Made by a program: the position numbers and the translations under genes. DNA of 64,000 bases from Rotaria socialis (lineage: Eukaryota; Rotifera; Eurotatoria; Philodinida; Philodinidae): assembly GCA_905331475.1 (NCBI GenBank), contig CAJNYU010004660.1:23436-87435 (forward strand). Reading direction: 5' to 3'. Numbering within the stretch: the stretch's first letter is position 1; each line of letters begins with the position of its first letter. The notes under the pieces are model-generated. The model was not told the DNA's origin, ran no database searches, and saw only the letters and a list, made by a program, of their open reading frames with translations. Of this stretch, positions 42,026-53,800 are shown in pieces.

Positions 42026-44092
42026 GAATTAATTTAGAAGAGGAATGATAAAACTACAAATACATGAACATGAATAAGAAAATGATCAAGGCGTATACCG
42101 ATAGCGATCTTTTCCAGCTACGAACTTAAAATAGCTCGTTTGTTATCGATTTTCTCGTTGCTGAGTCTTATAACCACATCAAATACCTGAATGTTGCATG
42201 AAAAAATGAACAGAAAATGGCGGTGCTATTTTCTCTTCATGCACCATGAACGTGAACACTCACATCCACACCGCTGATAAATACTATACTGACGCACGTT
42301 TTTTTCAATGCTACACCAACGAACATGAGTTTGCTATTTCAGTCAAAAACAATCGTTTCAAAGATATAGAGTATATATACTACTATTAGGAGGATAAGAA
42401 AAAACGAATAAATTAAGTGAAGAACACAAATCTGATAGGAAGTGAAGGCCGATGGCAATATTAGTACGCCTCAAGTACTGCTATTCATTCTGAATGTGTG
42501 AATCATCTATGACAGCATGTGTACTTTCCACTAGAGCTAATTTGTTTTTGATCATGTCGCATAATATTAAAATCAAAACGGCATTCGATGCGGTGAAATA
42601 TGTATTGCAAAGATTAATTTGATTCGTTGTTCTTGTGGGTGTCATTTTATGTTTGTTTTGGTTTTTAGAAAGTAAACCGTAAGTACAGTATTTAACTGAA
42701 GGGAAAAACCTGATAGTAACCAACACAGGGCGTGGATGAGAGGATAAAAAGATGTAAATGTGGTTTATGTCGTTATTGATACACACGCACACTCATTTTT
42801 GTCGCATGGCCATTGCTTTTGTTAAGCAATCGAACATGACATCAGCACTAGAGAAATCACGATTCCTGACATGAACATGTTGACTCAACATATCTATAAT
42901 AACTTAAAAGAGTAGTCTAGCTTGGATGATATACTATTCAATGTTGATGATGATGAAAACAAATATAACATCAGCTAAAGCTGACTTTCAAGGCATTAAT
43001 ATCTGAGATAATATTTGCATATACAATACGCTCCTTGGTTGTTAACGGATGAGGATAAACATATTTTTTCTGATTGTTGATCCTGAGTCATGTAGACAAA
43101 CAGAAACAATATTGATAAATAAATTATTTCTTTCGCCAATTTTCTTCTTCGATGGATAAATTAATATTTGTCTTTTCACTAATTTAGGCGTTTCATTAGT
43201 CATTTCAAATTCTTGATTCCATTAACATATAGTCTGATATGCTATATTTTACCTTGATGTCCGTTTCAACATGTGATTATATATTTTTGTGCTTCATTTC
43301 CTCAAAGGTAACTCTAAGATAATTTGAGCTGATAGTCTCATAAAAGTAATTCTCAAAAGCAATTTTTAGAATCAATGATTGTTGATGACGTCATAGGGCA
43401 ACGAAAACACGTATTAAGAATGATGTAAGGAGACTTTTGTAGCATGCTTTTTCGCATACATCTGCATGTAAGCCCTTCACAGTAATCAAAATCAATGAAT
43501 CGAGTCGAAAAATTGATTGATATGGAAATGGGATAGAAATATCCAAATTTGCTCGCATATACATCCATTATTCGACAGCACAAGTGATATAGTGTTCTTA
43601 GGATCAATAGTATGCACTATAATAGATGGACCGCATATTGATATATAACGGAAGCTGATTGAAATTTCGATAGACTATCTGTACCAGTAATCGTTGAAAC
43701 AACGTATCCTTTCCGGTACATATGAATCATCTGGCACGTAGAGTTTAAAAATCCAGCGATTGTTTTTCTCATTAAACATCACTGTGCTGCATCATGCCCA
43801 ATGTCAAACACATAACATTACCTATCTATAAACGAATTTAGAGAACGAAAAGAAATCTATGGTTGAATGAAGACATCAAAACAAAACTTTTCTCGAAGAT
43901 ATTAAATATATTGGGATTGGGAGTACGATCAAAGTAGCATAAAATATCGAAAAACTCGTCTCATGTCTATAATGGAATCAGCCATTTACACTTTGCATGA
44001 GCAGTTCTGAAATTTGTTTCTATTTTCTTTGCTTATCATCATCTATAATTCAATGCAAGATGTTTCAATAGAGAACGGATGACATTGATCGA
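42026..44092. other. Intergenic between the two receptor copies
   Basis: No gene supported. Parts are homologous to the DNA upstream of copy 2: 42040-42170 with 45330-45440, and 42300-42530 with 46220-46430 (shared words include ATCTATGACAGCATGTGTACTTTCCA). This shows that both copies carry duplicated upstream DNA at clearly lower identity than their coding cores. Confidence 0.55.
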
Positions 44093-45307
44093 TTATCTGC
44101 CTATTGATAGAACCGGTATATTAGTCAGTTCAGTTCGATCTGACCAATTAGACTGATGCCAGTCCTCTGAAATCTGGGTCGATTCCATCTGTATTTCGTC
44201 ATTTATGAGGTTCATAGTAGTAGGGCAAGCATTGTGCTTTTTCTCATGATTTTCTCGGAAGAATATAACAATTCTGGCCAAACGTTGTCCTGACCATGTG
44301 TTCAGATAATATTCAGTCATATATACTTTCGATGGGTAAATAAAGAGTAACCATGTTAAAACAGGTGGTACCCCCTGTAGTGATTCTATCAAGACCTTCA
44401 CAATGAATTCTACCATTGAAATACCACATTCAAAATACAATTGGCTAGTATTCTGCGTGTTGGTGACAATAGTATAAGGAATATAGCCGACGGCATATGC
44501 AATCGGTGGTATAAAAATGAATAAATGACTGTAAAATAGTTTAAGATATGTTTTTATGAACGATCCATTCTCCGTTCCGTATCGACGTATACGGCGTGTA
44601 AAACTAATTAAAATTAACAAGGTTCCGAATACATATGTTGATAGGCCGGCGACACCGCTAAACCAACCAAAAAATACACGCGCAGTCTGTAAACCCGGTA
44701 TATTACCAAAGTCACAATTGTACACCATCATTGGTATAGCAGAACCACCAGCTATGGCTGAGAGAACTGTAATGGTGCAAACCGATCGCCACCGAGTCGC
44801 ATTTGTTTTACTATCCAAACATACGATTAAACCACGTTCGAATGCAATACACGCATTAAGCCATATACATGCATAGACAAGTGCATTGTAACCTATTTTA
44901 CCGAAGTAACAACCGTAGCCAAAAAAATTGCTCAGATTGCTGTTTGGTCTTTTATCTTGATAATACTCAAGACTTTGATTAACTACAAATGAAATACTTG
45001 ACAGAATTGATACAATAGAATAAACGATTAAATAAATGCCACAGTTCGTACGACGAACTCGACCGCAGCCGATGAATAGTTCGAGACCGAGAATGTTATT
45101 CAAAAGTGAGACAAATAGTGCAACTATAGAGACGATTAAGTAGACGTAAGTTGTATCAATCTGTGACTGGCTTGGAATAGTGTGTTCGCAAACAGATCCG
45201 TCATAGCAGGAAGCACATTCACAATAAGTCGTATTCGAAGTAATATTTACACCACACTGTCCATTGTTAAGACAATTTAAAGTGTTGTTGTAGCATATAT
45301 CGATCAT
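44093..45307 (-). CDS. EGF-domain seven-transmembrane receptor, copy 2
   Basis: Single exon of 404 codons from ATG at 45307, with the same architecture as copy 1 (EGF-like residues 4-42, seven membrane segments, ER at the end of TM3). Between about 44200 and 45280 only two amino-acid differences from copy 1 are visible (Glu to Asp in the EGF domain, Val to Ala near HNxCP). The first ~9 codons and the last ~35 residues differ greatly. The tail here has IQMESTQISEDWHQ instead of a basic Arg/Ser stretch. Function would be as for copy 1; divergent tails could change coupling or trafficking, which is inference. Confidence 0.82.
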   Translation of the reverse strand: MIDICYNNTLNCLNNGQCGVNITSNTTYCECASCYDGSVCEHTIPSQSQIDTTYVYLIVSIVALFVSLLNNILGLELFIGCGRVRRTNCGIYLIVYSIVSILSSISFVVNQSLEYYQDKRPNSNLSNFFGYGCYFGKIGYNALVYACIWLNACIAFERGLIVCLDSKTNATRWRSVCTITVLSAIAGGSAIPMMVYNCDFGNIPGLQTARVFFGWFSGVAGLSTYVFGTLLILISFTRRIRRYGTENGSFIKTYLKLFYSHLFIFIPPIAYAVGYIPYTIVTNTQNTSQLYFECGISMVEFIVKVLIESLQGVPPVLTWLLFIYPSKVYMTEYYLNTWSGQRLARIVIFFRENHEKKHNACPTTMNLINDEIQMESTQISEDWHQSNWSDRTELTNIPVLSIGR

Positions 45308-47217
45308 GCTTTAAGCTATATAATAGTAAATACAAAGGAATATATACAATAGCATGAATAAGAAAATGATGATCAAAGTATATAGTGATCTGGATCTTTG
45401 TAGCTGTGAACTAGAAACATTTCGTCTGCTATTGATTTTATATTCTTATTAAATACGTGATTATTGTATAAAAAAAAATGAGCACAGTGTCGATACTATT
45501 TTCCCTGTAACAGAAGTCAACAATCGCACCCTATCTATTCAAAATTAAACAATGATTTTTTGGAAGAAAATATCTCTGCTGTAAATTTTCTCGCTGGACT
45601 CTCTCCCTAGATTCAATTCTATTTGTTCCTAGAAAATCCTAGAAGAATCTTTCAGGATCTTCGTAGCATTAATAGATAGAATTCTATTAAGATTTGAACA
45701 AGCTTTAGTTTAGTATTCTAGCTAAATGAATAGAGAGCGTAGCAAAGATATCAGAAGAGAATGTAGCTATGACTGTTGGTTGAATTTACGATGCACTGAT
45801 TACACAAGAGTATACCCAGATTTTTCGAGGCTCTGTGTAGAATCCTCTCAGAGTTACAGACTGAGCAAATACAGTTGAAACTTTACTTTAGTAAAGATTC
45901 TAGTGGCTGGTCATACTTTTGAAATACCGTGGCTGTACGCTTTCTAAAGAATGTTATTGTTTTCTCAGAAAAAACAAGCGAATCTGCTAAAGATCTAGGA
46001 GAAGCATCGAGGATTTTTGCTAGAGCGTCGCGCTCTTTGTGTTCGAAGCTATACATTGAAACAGCACTTATTATTTTGTATGTTGATTAAAATGAATACT
46101 TATTTGTTGAAATTGGTTAAGCAGTTGCCAAATGTGCTCGGATGTTATGTCTGACAATGACTAGATTTCAATAGAACACCGGTATAAATATGAATGGTTT
46201 TGTATGGTCGTTTAATGTTAAGAATAAAGCTACACCAAGTGATATGAGTTTGCTCTGTAAGATCAAAAACAGTGCGTCAAAGATGGATACTCCCCATAAC
46301 CGGTTAAAAAAGTGAACAAAATGAAATGAAGAACACAAATTTGATAGAAAGAAAACGTTGATGGTAATATTAGCGCACAGGGATACTTTTATTTATTCGC
46401 AATAAGTGAATAATCTATGACAGCATGTGTACTTTCCATTATATATAATTTTTGTATGATCAAATCACAGAATATTAAAATAAACGATATTAGGATGCAG
46501 TGAAATATATGAGGAGTAAATAACGTCTACTCTTTCTGCTTGCAGGTGGCGCTTCATGTTTGTTTTACGTGGAAAAAAGTAATGTAAAATAAAGTATTTA
46601 ACTCAAGAGAAAAAAATATGATTGCAATCGCAACAATCATCTATAATCAATGCCAATCAACTGTCCCCCTTGATTAAACCTTACATCTTTTTTACCTGTA
46701 ACTACAGCTACTCAAGTTTAGTATATCAGAGAAATGGGTTGGATATTGGTGTCGACTGTATGATTACTGTTTTGTTAATTCACTGGCCTTACTTTATTGT
46801 TCATTCATCTTGATCCTTTCATTCTCTCTTCTGCTAGTTGAATATTTAAGCGTGCAACTTTTATGCATACGACATGATAATATTGTATGAAAGAACAGAA
46901 TAAAGTATAATACCATCATAAGAGTACTTCTTATATCAGAAATCGGCAAAACAACAAATTCTTCTATTTAACTGAAGCATTTTTTAGGGCCTATATTACG
47001 ATTACATGTCTTCAACAATCGTTGGGTTGATGCATTAAAAAGGATCGACGTTTATTTTTGAAATTCAATTTGAAAATGTTTTCTACAACTTTTGCTGGTG
47101 TCGATGGAGAAAGTCTGCGCCTATTCACATAGTTACAAGTATTTTTTCATCTCTATCCTCTATCTATAATTATTTTTGTCAATTATGGAAATACAATGAT
47201 AATTTAATAGTGTTAGA
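45308..47217. other. Intergenic upstream of receptor copy 2, with a ~650-bp insertion
   Basis: Compared with the upstream DNA of copy 1, homology breaks at about 45525 and resumes at about 46220, so roughly 650-700 bp here have no counterpart. The insert is AT-rich, has local direct words (CCTAGAAAATCCTAGAAGAATC) and shows no frame or clear terminal repeats. No gene supported up to 47217. Confidence 0.5.
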
Positions 47218-47999
47218 TTATTTTTTTCCATATTTTTTGCTCATGTATTGACGAACATTGGGATAAATAAATCGTTCAATATTTGACGTATTGGTTGCTG
47301 GTTTTTGAAAGTATTGTCGAATCAGTGTCGAACTTACATCAGTGAGTTTCTTGCGTTCCTTTGCTAATGGAATATAAATACAGTCTGCTGTTTTAACTGA
47401 ACGACTAATCAGCTGTTCGTCACACCCAACTCGGTAGACAATAGCACAAGACATGTTATCTTGTTTTGCCATTCTTTCAACATAAGAACATTTGTTAAAG
47501 TGATCTAGTCCACATATATAGACCACACATAATGGATATCTAAGAATCTTTTGTTGATCTACCAGTGTGCCATTCAGAAAATCACGAAGATTTTCAGTGA
47601 CAGGACCAAAATCAACAAATCCATCGGACCATTCACTTTCACCTCGTGAAACACTAACCCAGGATGATACATCTGAGCCCTGTTCCTCGATAGCTCCGTC
47701 ACAAAGTTGGCACCGGTCTCTAGCTGAAATCCATGCCGAATCACCCAATTTCCCATGTACATATGAATCACTTGAAGAAATAATGATATGCATATAAATT
47801 TCTAGGTATCGCATAAGAGAGAAACATATTGAAACAAAACATACTGTGTTGGCGAGATGTATCCAGCGAGAACGTTCCATGGTGGTTGATGCTCACATTC
47901 GAGAAATTTTTTGACATTAAGAAGATTTTGTAAGTGCAAAGGATGAATAGGATTAAAGGAGCCAGTTGTGATTAACACACAACTACAGATAGACAATAG
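47218..47999 (-). CDS. NMNAT-like nicotinamide/nicotinate mononucleotide adenylyltransferase
   Basis: Two visible exons on the minus strand: about 47999-47845 and 47770-47218, with a 74-nt intron. Nucleotidyltransferase motifs are present: TTGSFNPIHPLHL (the GSFNPxxxxHL ATP-binding motif), GYISPTHDSYVHGKLG across the splice (NMNATs have ISPxxDxYxKxxL), SARDRCQLC, CGLDHF, and DVSSTLIRQYF (the SST-x-IR signature). It makes NAD(+) or deamido-NAD(+) from the mononucleotide and ATP. The 5' end is unresolved: no in-frame ATG precedes the first motif, and CTATCTGTAG just before 47999 looks like an acceptor, so a short upstream exon is expected. The loop before WSDGFVDFGP is Ser-rich (SSWVSVSRGESE), like eukaryotic NMNATs. 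Confidence 0.8.
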
Positions 48000-48466
48000 T
48001 ACATACAAAATCAAACAACCAAAACAAATTACTGCGCAAGTGAATATATTTTTGCCAGTTTTTCTTCTTTCTATTTAGTTTTATATCGAGCACTAACAAA
48101 CAGTTTTTTTTATTGCAAAAGTATCTAGCTTCTAGCTTTTATACACAAACCAAAAGAATAATTCTGCATAAAATATAATGATACAATCACCAAGTGCTGA
48201 TGACAGATCTGAAACTTCATAAGCGCGCTCATATTTTGGAAAGGCTGTTAGCGCAATTCATGTGAGATTAATATGTGAAACACGTTATAACTCGTGTCAA
48301 TAGGGACACAAATGTTATTTTATTCGATAAATTTTGGAACTCATTTATTCATCACGATTTCATTCAGTCAACAGAACTGTAACGAGAAGGCAGTTTATAT
48401 GTTTTCGTGAAATTCTAGTAATATATAATAGTTAATCATATTTCAACAAGTCTGCCATATTCTTAC
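48000..48466. other. Presumed promoter and missing 5' exon of the NMNAT-like gene
   Basis: No coding exon could be placed with confidence. Confidence 0.3.
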
Positions 48467-48666
48467 TATGGAAGGTTCCTGGGCGGTGGCCCAGAGATCT
48501 CGACAAAACCTATGTGGGTTTGCGAAATCAAGTGTTGATATCTCAAATATAAACAAGTTAGCGGCTGAGAGCAAACAAATAAAAAAACTTCAGTGAACTT
48601 ATTTTGTACAACCCTGAGGTGTAGTATGAATGTTTTTTCATAAAAAAAAACCTCCCCCGTGTCACT

Positions 48667-48733
48667 CCCAAGGGGGGAAAAGCGTATTTCTGAAATACAT
48701 GGAAATGCAGAAATACGCTTTTCCCCTCTTGGG
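48667..48733. repeat. Strong hairpin: 26-bp inverted repeat, 15-nt loop
   Basis: The left arm at 48667-48692 starts CCCAAGGGGGGAAAAG and the right arm at 48708-48733 ends CTTTTCCCCTCTTGGG. They pair with one mismatch. Beyond the arms, CCGTG (about 48656) and CACGG (about 48740) can pair again across a small bulge. A further smaller hairpin, CTGGGCGGTGGCCCAG, lies at 48480-48495. No gene is linked. Confidence 0.85.
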
Positions 48734-48829
48734 TTATGCTCACGGCAATATATATATATCAAGTGCGATTCTCATAGTATGGAATCGTTTTGTTATACGG
48801 CAGAATTTGACATATAATTGATAGCTGTG

Positions 48830-50664
48830 ATAAGTCATATACGATACATAGAAAACCTTTTTTTCCTATATCGCTCACTATTCAGGTATTCTGAAAGTAG
48901 AGCAGGCGGATAATGACAAAAAAATAAAATAAAATATTCACTATCATTAGTCATAGTTGAATCTTTTGTCGAACCTTCATATAAAACAAATTCTAGGCTT
49001 TTATTCAACGATTATCATATCACTTCAGATTCAAATGTTTGTTTTTCTTTCCGTTAGATTTATGCAATCATTTGAAATTCTTATAGAATAATAGTAAAAA
49101 AAGCTTCATTGATTCGGATTTTTGTTTTTGAGAAAATATTGTTTAATCCGACAGTTTCGCGACACTAAAATTGTACTGAAAACGTCAGTTGAACCCATTA
49201 TGAGTTGCTGAAAGTGTGCTTCATCTTCAACAATGACGTTTAAAAGAATTGATTTTATCATGAACACTAGTTGATCACAATTGTTCTTTTATTTTCAGAA
49301 TCAAAATCAATAGAACAGAAATGTTGATGTATTTCTTCAAGGGCATATTTTGTTTTGTATCACGCGAGGTCTGGGCAAAAACAAGTACACACTATTTTTA
49401 ATGCAAATGGCAAGACAACATTCTCTCTCTCTCTGCTGCCTACTCCTAATCTCTCAGTAGGAGTCTTATAAGGATTATCTAATGTTCCAAACGTAAGAAG
49501 CCTATTTATTGTGATACATCTGTGAAACATTAAATTACCCAAATAACAGTGCTTTCATTTTAAGTCTATTATATTTGAGTAAATCTTGTAAACTGTTGTT
49601 TTTTGACAACTAATAAGTAAAAGTTTCGTTTCAGATATAATAGAATCAATCTACAACGAAAGTATTTCATCTATATTTAATTGTTGAAAAATGAAATAAC
49701 TCGTGTATTTTCAATTACAGTTAATATCCAATCTTAATATTTAATTTCGACACTTTTTTAAGCTTTTCATATTTGTTTTATCTAAACCGCAATGAACTGT
49801 CGCTAGTTACTGTTAAACTAAATTATTGATATAAGTTAGCGCTAGATTTTGATTGGACTTCCCATATGTTCCCTTGCTACAAGTAACGAACGAACAATAT
49901 ATCATTCGTATTGTTTATTTCTACTTATTTATTTTTATTTTTCAGTCTACATAAACGCTTGATTTTATCGTTGGAATCGATTCGTGTATTTTTTTTTGTT
50001 TCAACTTCGAATACAAATTTAATCAAGATTTTTATTTGTGTTACTACACTGACGATTTAGTAGAATTAACTAGTACTTCAAGGTTACAATTAATGTATAT
50101 ATATATATATATAATTCAATCGATCTAACAAAATCAATGAAAAATACAGAAGAATAGCCATGATCATCATGGACACAAATAATAACATATGTTTATATGA
50201 TTACTCTGCATGCCTATAAAAGGTTCACTCCCTGCTGGTTTAGTCTAACTGGAGTATTGTACTCATCAAGAATGCCTCTTTTTGTATACAAGATAAATAG
50301 TGAAGGTCAACACACTTTGTTTCTCCTTATATGTGATGACCTGATTTTTCTGGACACCGTTCAATTTAAGTGCTGCTATTCATTTGTTCGTATAGAGCGT
50401 GTCCGAGAGTGATATGTATATATATATATGTGTGTCATTCGTTCATTCATCTTATGACGTACACGAATAGAACGATGGGTTACACACAGATCGACATATG
50501 AATGCAATTGTATAGTAATGCAATTATTATAGTGTACTACATACGTGTGATTAATTCTATATTACTCATTAGTCCTATCGAACAGACCAAGAGAATATCA
50601 ATTACATTTTCTTGTTTGTACAGCGAATTAATTCAAGTATTCACTCTTTCTTTTTCTATTTTAG
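48830..50664. other. AT-rich intergenic DNA
   Basis: No gene. It includes a (TA)n tract at 50096-50113 and a shorter one at 50414-50430. The right part should contain the TRAK promoter. Confidence 0.45.
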
Positions 50665-50718
50665 ATGCGGCGTCGTCGACGAACTTCTTTAGTTGCCTTC
50701 CAATTTGCATCCACTTAA
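50665..50718 (+). promoter_or_regulatory. Possible upstream ORF in the TRAK leader
   Basis: ATG at 50665 directly follows TTTTTCTATTTTAG, a splice-acceptor-like sequence, and opens 17 codons (MRRRRRTSLVAFQFAST) before a stop. The main TRAK ATG follows at 50826. Whether this leader is retained, or the AG is a trans-splice or cis-splice site, cannot be told from the sequence. Confidence 0.35.
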
Positions 50719-50825
50719 CCACCTACGTATTATTTATTGTTCACCTGTCTTCTTTTTCCGGTGGTGTGTGCGTGTGCGCACGTGTGCCAGTCAAACGATT
50801 CTTTTTTCAGTTACAACTTGATTTT

Positions 50826-53800
50826 ATGTCCCATGCAACGACGCCTACCAAAGGCCCGTCAACAGTCGATTGTGAAGTTTTGACGGGTAAGTTTAATTGT
50901 TCGTAATTAACATTATCATAAAAACAAAAGATTGACGATCAACTTGAATTCACCCTCGAGATAAATTGACTTAGCCTATGATATATATCCTTAATCACAT
51001 TCTCACGAGTAAATAAACTAGAAGTATCCTTTCTTTCTTTTATGTCGTTTTACGTAATAATATCATGTACGTATTGTCCGTATCGGTTACACAGAACAGG
51101 ATACAAGGATATTATGCTCATTCTCTACGATATAATCTAAATTTGTAATCATTCATAAATGATATTTTCCTCGATTAGTGTGAAAAAATAAAAATTAGAA
51201 GATTGTTCATTTTTTTAAAAATATGACACATTTCGTTGTTTTCGTCGATTAGAAGACATAAAAATGTCATTATAACGTAGTTTTTCCTATACAATAAATC
51301 AATTATTTTATGACTTATCGTGTGAATTTTCTGAAAAAACGAAAGATTGAAGTATACGAAATAACAAACGGTGAATTAAAAAACATCGAACAAAGATCAA
51401 TCATGTGTGAAGTTTAGCACTTCAAAAGAAATTCGAACAAATCGAAAATACGGTACAAATGAGTTCATTATTATTTTTCGTCTATGTGAATAGACGAGAT
51501 GAGTCGATTGCATCTAGATGTGAATTCACATAAGATAATATCTGAATTGCTGTCTGCTTGCTCAGGTTCTTTTTTGCCTTTTTACACGTTGATTATTATC
51601 GTCTCAGGAGTTTATCCAAACTTTCACTAAATATGTTTGAGAATGACGTCAAGGAAATAGTTGATTTTCTGGATGCATACATTTATTGTGTTATTAGGTA
51701 GGGACTTTTTTTCTTCATACTTCGTTTATGTCGAGGGGTATGACATTAGAATGAATACTGTATTGAGCTATTTCTGTTTTGTTTTTGGATCGTTGATGAT
51801 AATAATCTGATATTTAGACATTCATACACAATCAAATCTGGCCGAAGTTGAAGTAGTCAGTTTAATACACGAATTAATCCCGCGTTATCGTCTACGTGCT
51901 GATACTGATTTTGCTTGCTCAAACGAAGATTTTATTCAAACACCGCATATCAACGATTCCGAATTCGAAGGTCTAACTAATACACAAATTCGTGGTCTTC
52001 TTAATTATTACGGTAAACACCGATTGATTTTTCTTCTTCTGACGCTTCATTTTACATTTGAAAACACAATTATGATTTATAATTTTGATATACACAGTTT
52101 GCAGCCTGTTGGTGCACTCGTTTTCTTTTTTCTTTTTCTTCCACTGGTAATGACGTAAACACGATAAATATGAAGAAGTGACAGGTAGTAACTTACAAGA
52201 AAAATGTAATTAGCGAGGTGTAATCGATCTGAGGGTTAAGTTGAGTAACTTGATCAAAAGAAATTAATCAACGGCATATCTCGTGCTTCATATTTTGTTT
52301 TGGTTCTTTATGTTTGTTAGTTCACCATATAATAATGTGTGCCGCAAGAAAGAATAGTTCCGGTAGATACTTTTTGTTTTTACAATAGAAAGAAAAAGAA
52401 ATGATATTTTTGCGCACAAAATTTCCTATTAATAGAAAAATCAGAAGGTAGACGAGATAATAGCCATAACGACATGAAACAAAACATGATACACTAAACT
52501 AACATCTACAAAAATAAATAGTAAACACAGAATGATAATATTGCCTACTCGTCGATGTCGCTCAAAATGTGATGATAGATTGAATTACTGCACTGTATTT
52601 TATGCGGTGCAGTATAGTTATCGTAGGGCATCTTTTAGAAGTGCTATGATGTAATACGACGATTATTGATTAATTTCATCTGACATAGATCAATTAGCGA
52701 GACTACGTGTTTGTCAATCTATTCCATATCTCGATTGTTTTCCAATCTGTTTATCAGATATTTCTACATTAATTAAGTGCGAGTATAGAAGAAGAAAAGT
52801 AGAATTGATAAAACATTTCTCAATATGTCGTGAAGAAAGTAAGTAAAGTAAGAAAACGTTGTTTTCTTCGTTGCAACTGTAGGGTTGCAATTGAAATTCA
52901 CTAAGTGTTCAATACTTTTTTCTTTCTTTCTTTCTTTCGATGGCGAGTGACTTTTGAGACTTGAAATAATTAACTAAAAATCTGTAGACGAACAGTGCTA
53001 CTTCAAACCTCTTTCTTTTTTGCTGAGAATTTCGTCTCACCTCACATTTCAATCATGGCCTTCCTGAACGTTGTTTGCTTATTTTTTTTTCGCTTCTAGT
53101 CATTTGGTTTTTTTTTGCATACAATGCTTAAAAATGGTAATTTTTGATTTTGTGTCTATAGATCGTTTAGTTATTCTGTGTTGTACTTAAAAGAGTTCAT
53201 CCATTTGAAGTTTATTCTTGTTTAAATTTAATTTTCAGAGTCATCCAGTCAACGTATCAGCCAAATGACAAAAACATATCATGATATAAGCGCTGTTACT
53301 CGCATGTTAGAAGATCGCGAGAATGATTTACAAATGGCTGTTACTATAGGCCATACATTACTTGAAAGTAATAATTCATTACGTAGCCAAGTTAATTTAC
53401 TCGAGCAAGATATTGAACAAACAACAGAAATTGTTAAACAACTCAAACATGATTTGATTCTTAAAGAACGTCTTATTCGATTTTATAGTGACATGGAAGA
53501 AAACGATCCACAATCCGAAGGAGCAAAGTAATTTAAATGGAAAATATCGATTTTTTTTATGCAGCTTTTTTGTCGTTTCTAGTAATCTTGACGTTCGACA
53601 TTATGAACAAAAAATTCGAAATCTTGAATCTGAAAATCAAGAATTACGTAGTGAAGTATGTTGCAAGTTTTATCTGAAAGAATTTGTTTTTGGAGAAAAT
53701 TATTTAATTTAGACTGTGAAATTAAAAATTGATGCCGAAAATTATGAACAACAGGAACAATTGATAGTTGATAATTTTGTAAATGCTTTAGGTAAACAGA

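Noticed and set aside
42250-42290. Telomere-like words ACTCACATCCACACC (also near 24817 and 62952)
   Set aside because: Too degenerate and too short to separate from chance GT/CA-rich sequence, unlike the regular tracts at 10186 and 15626.
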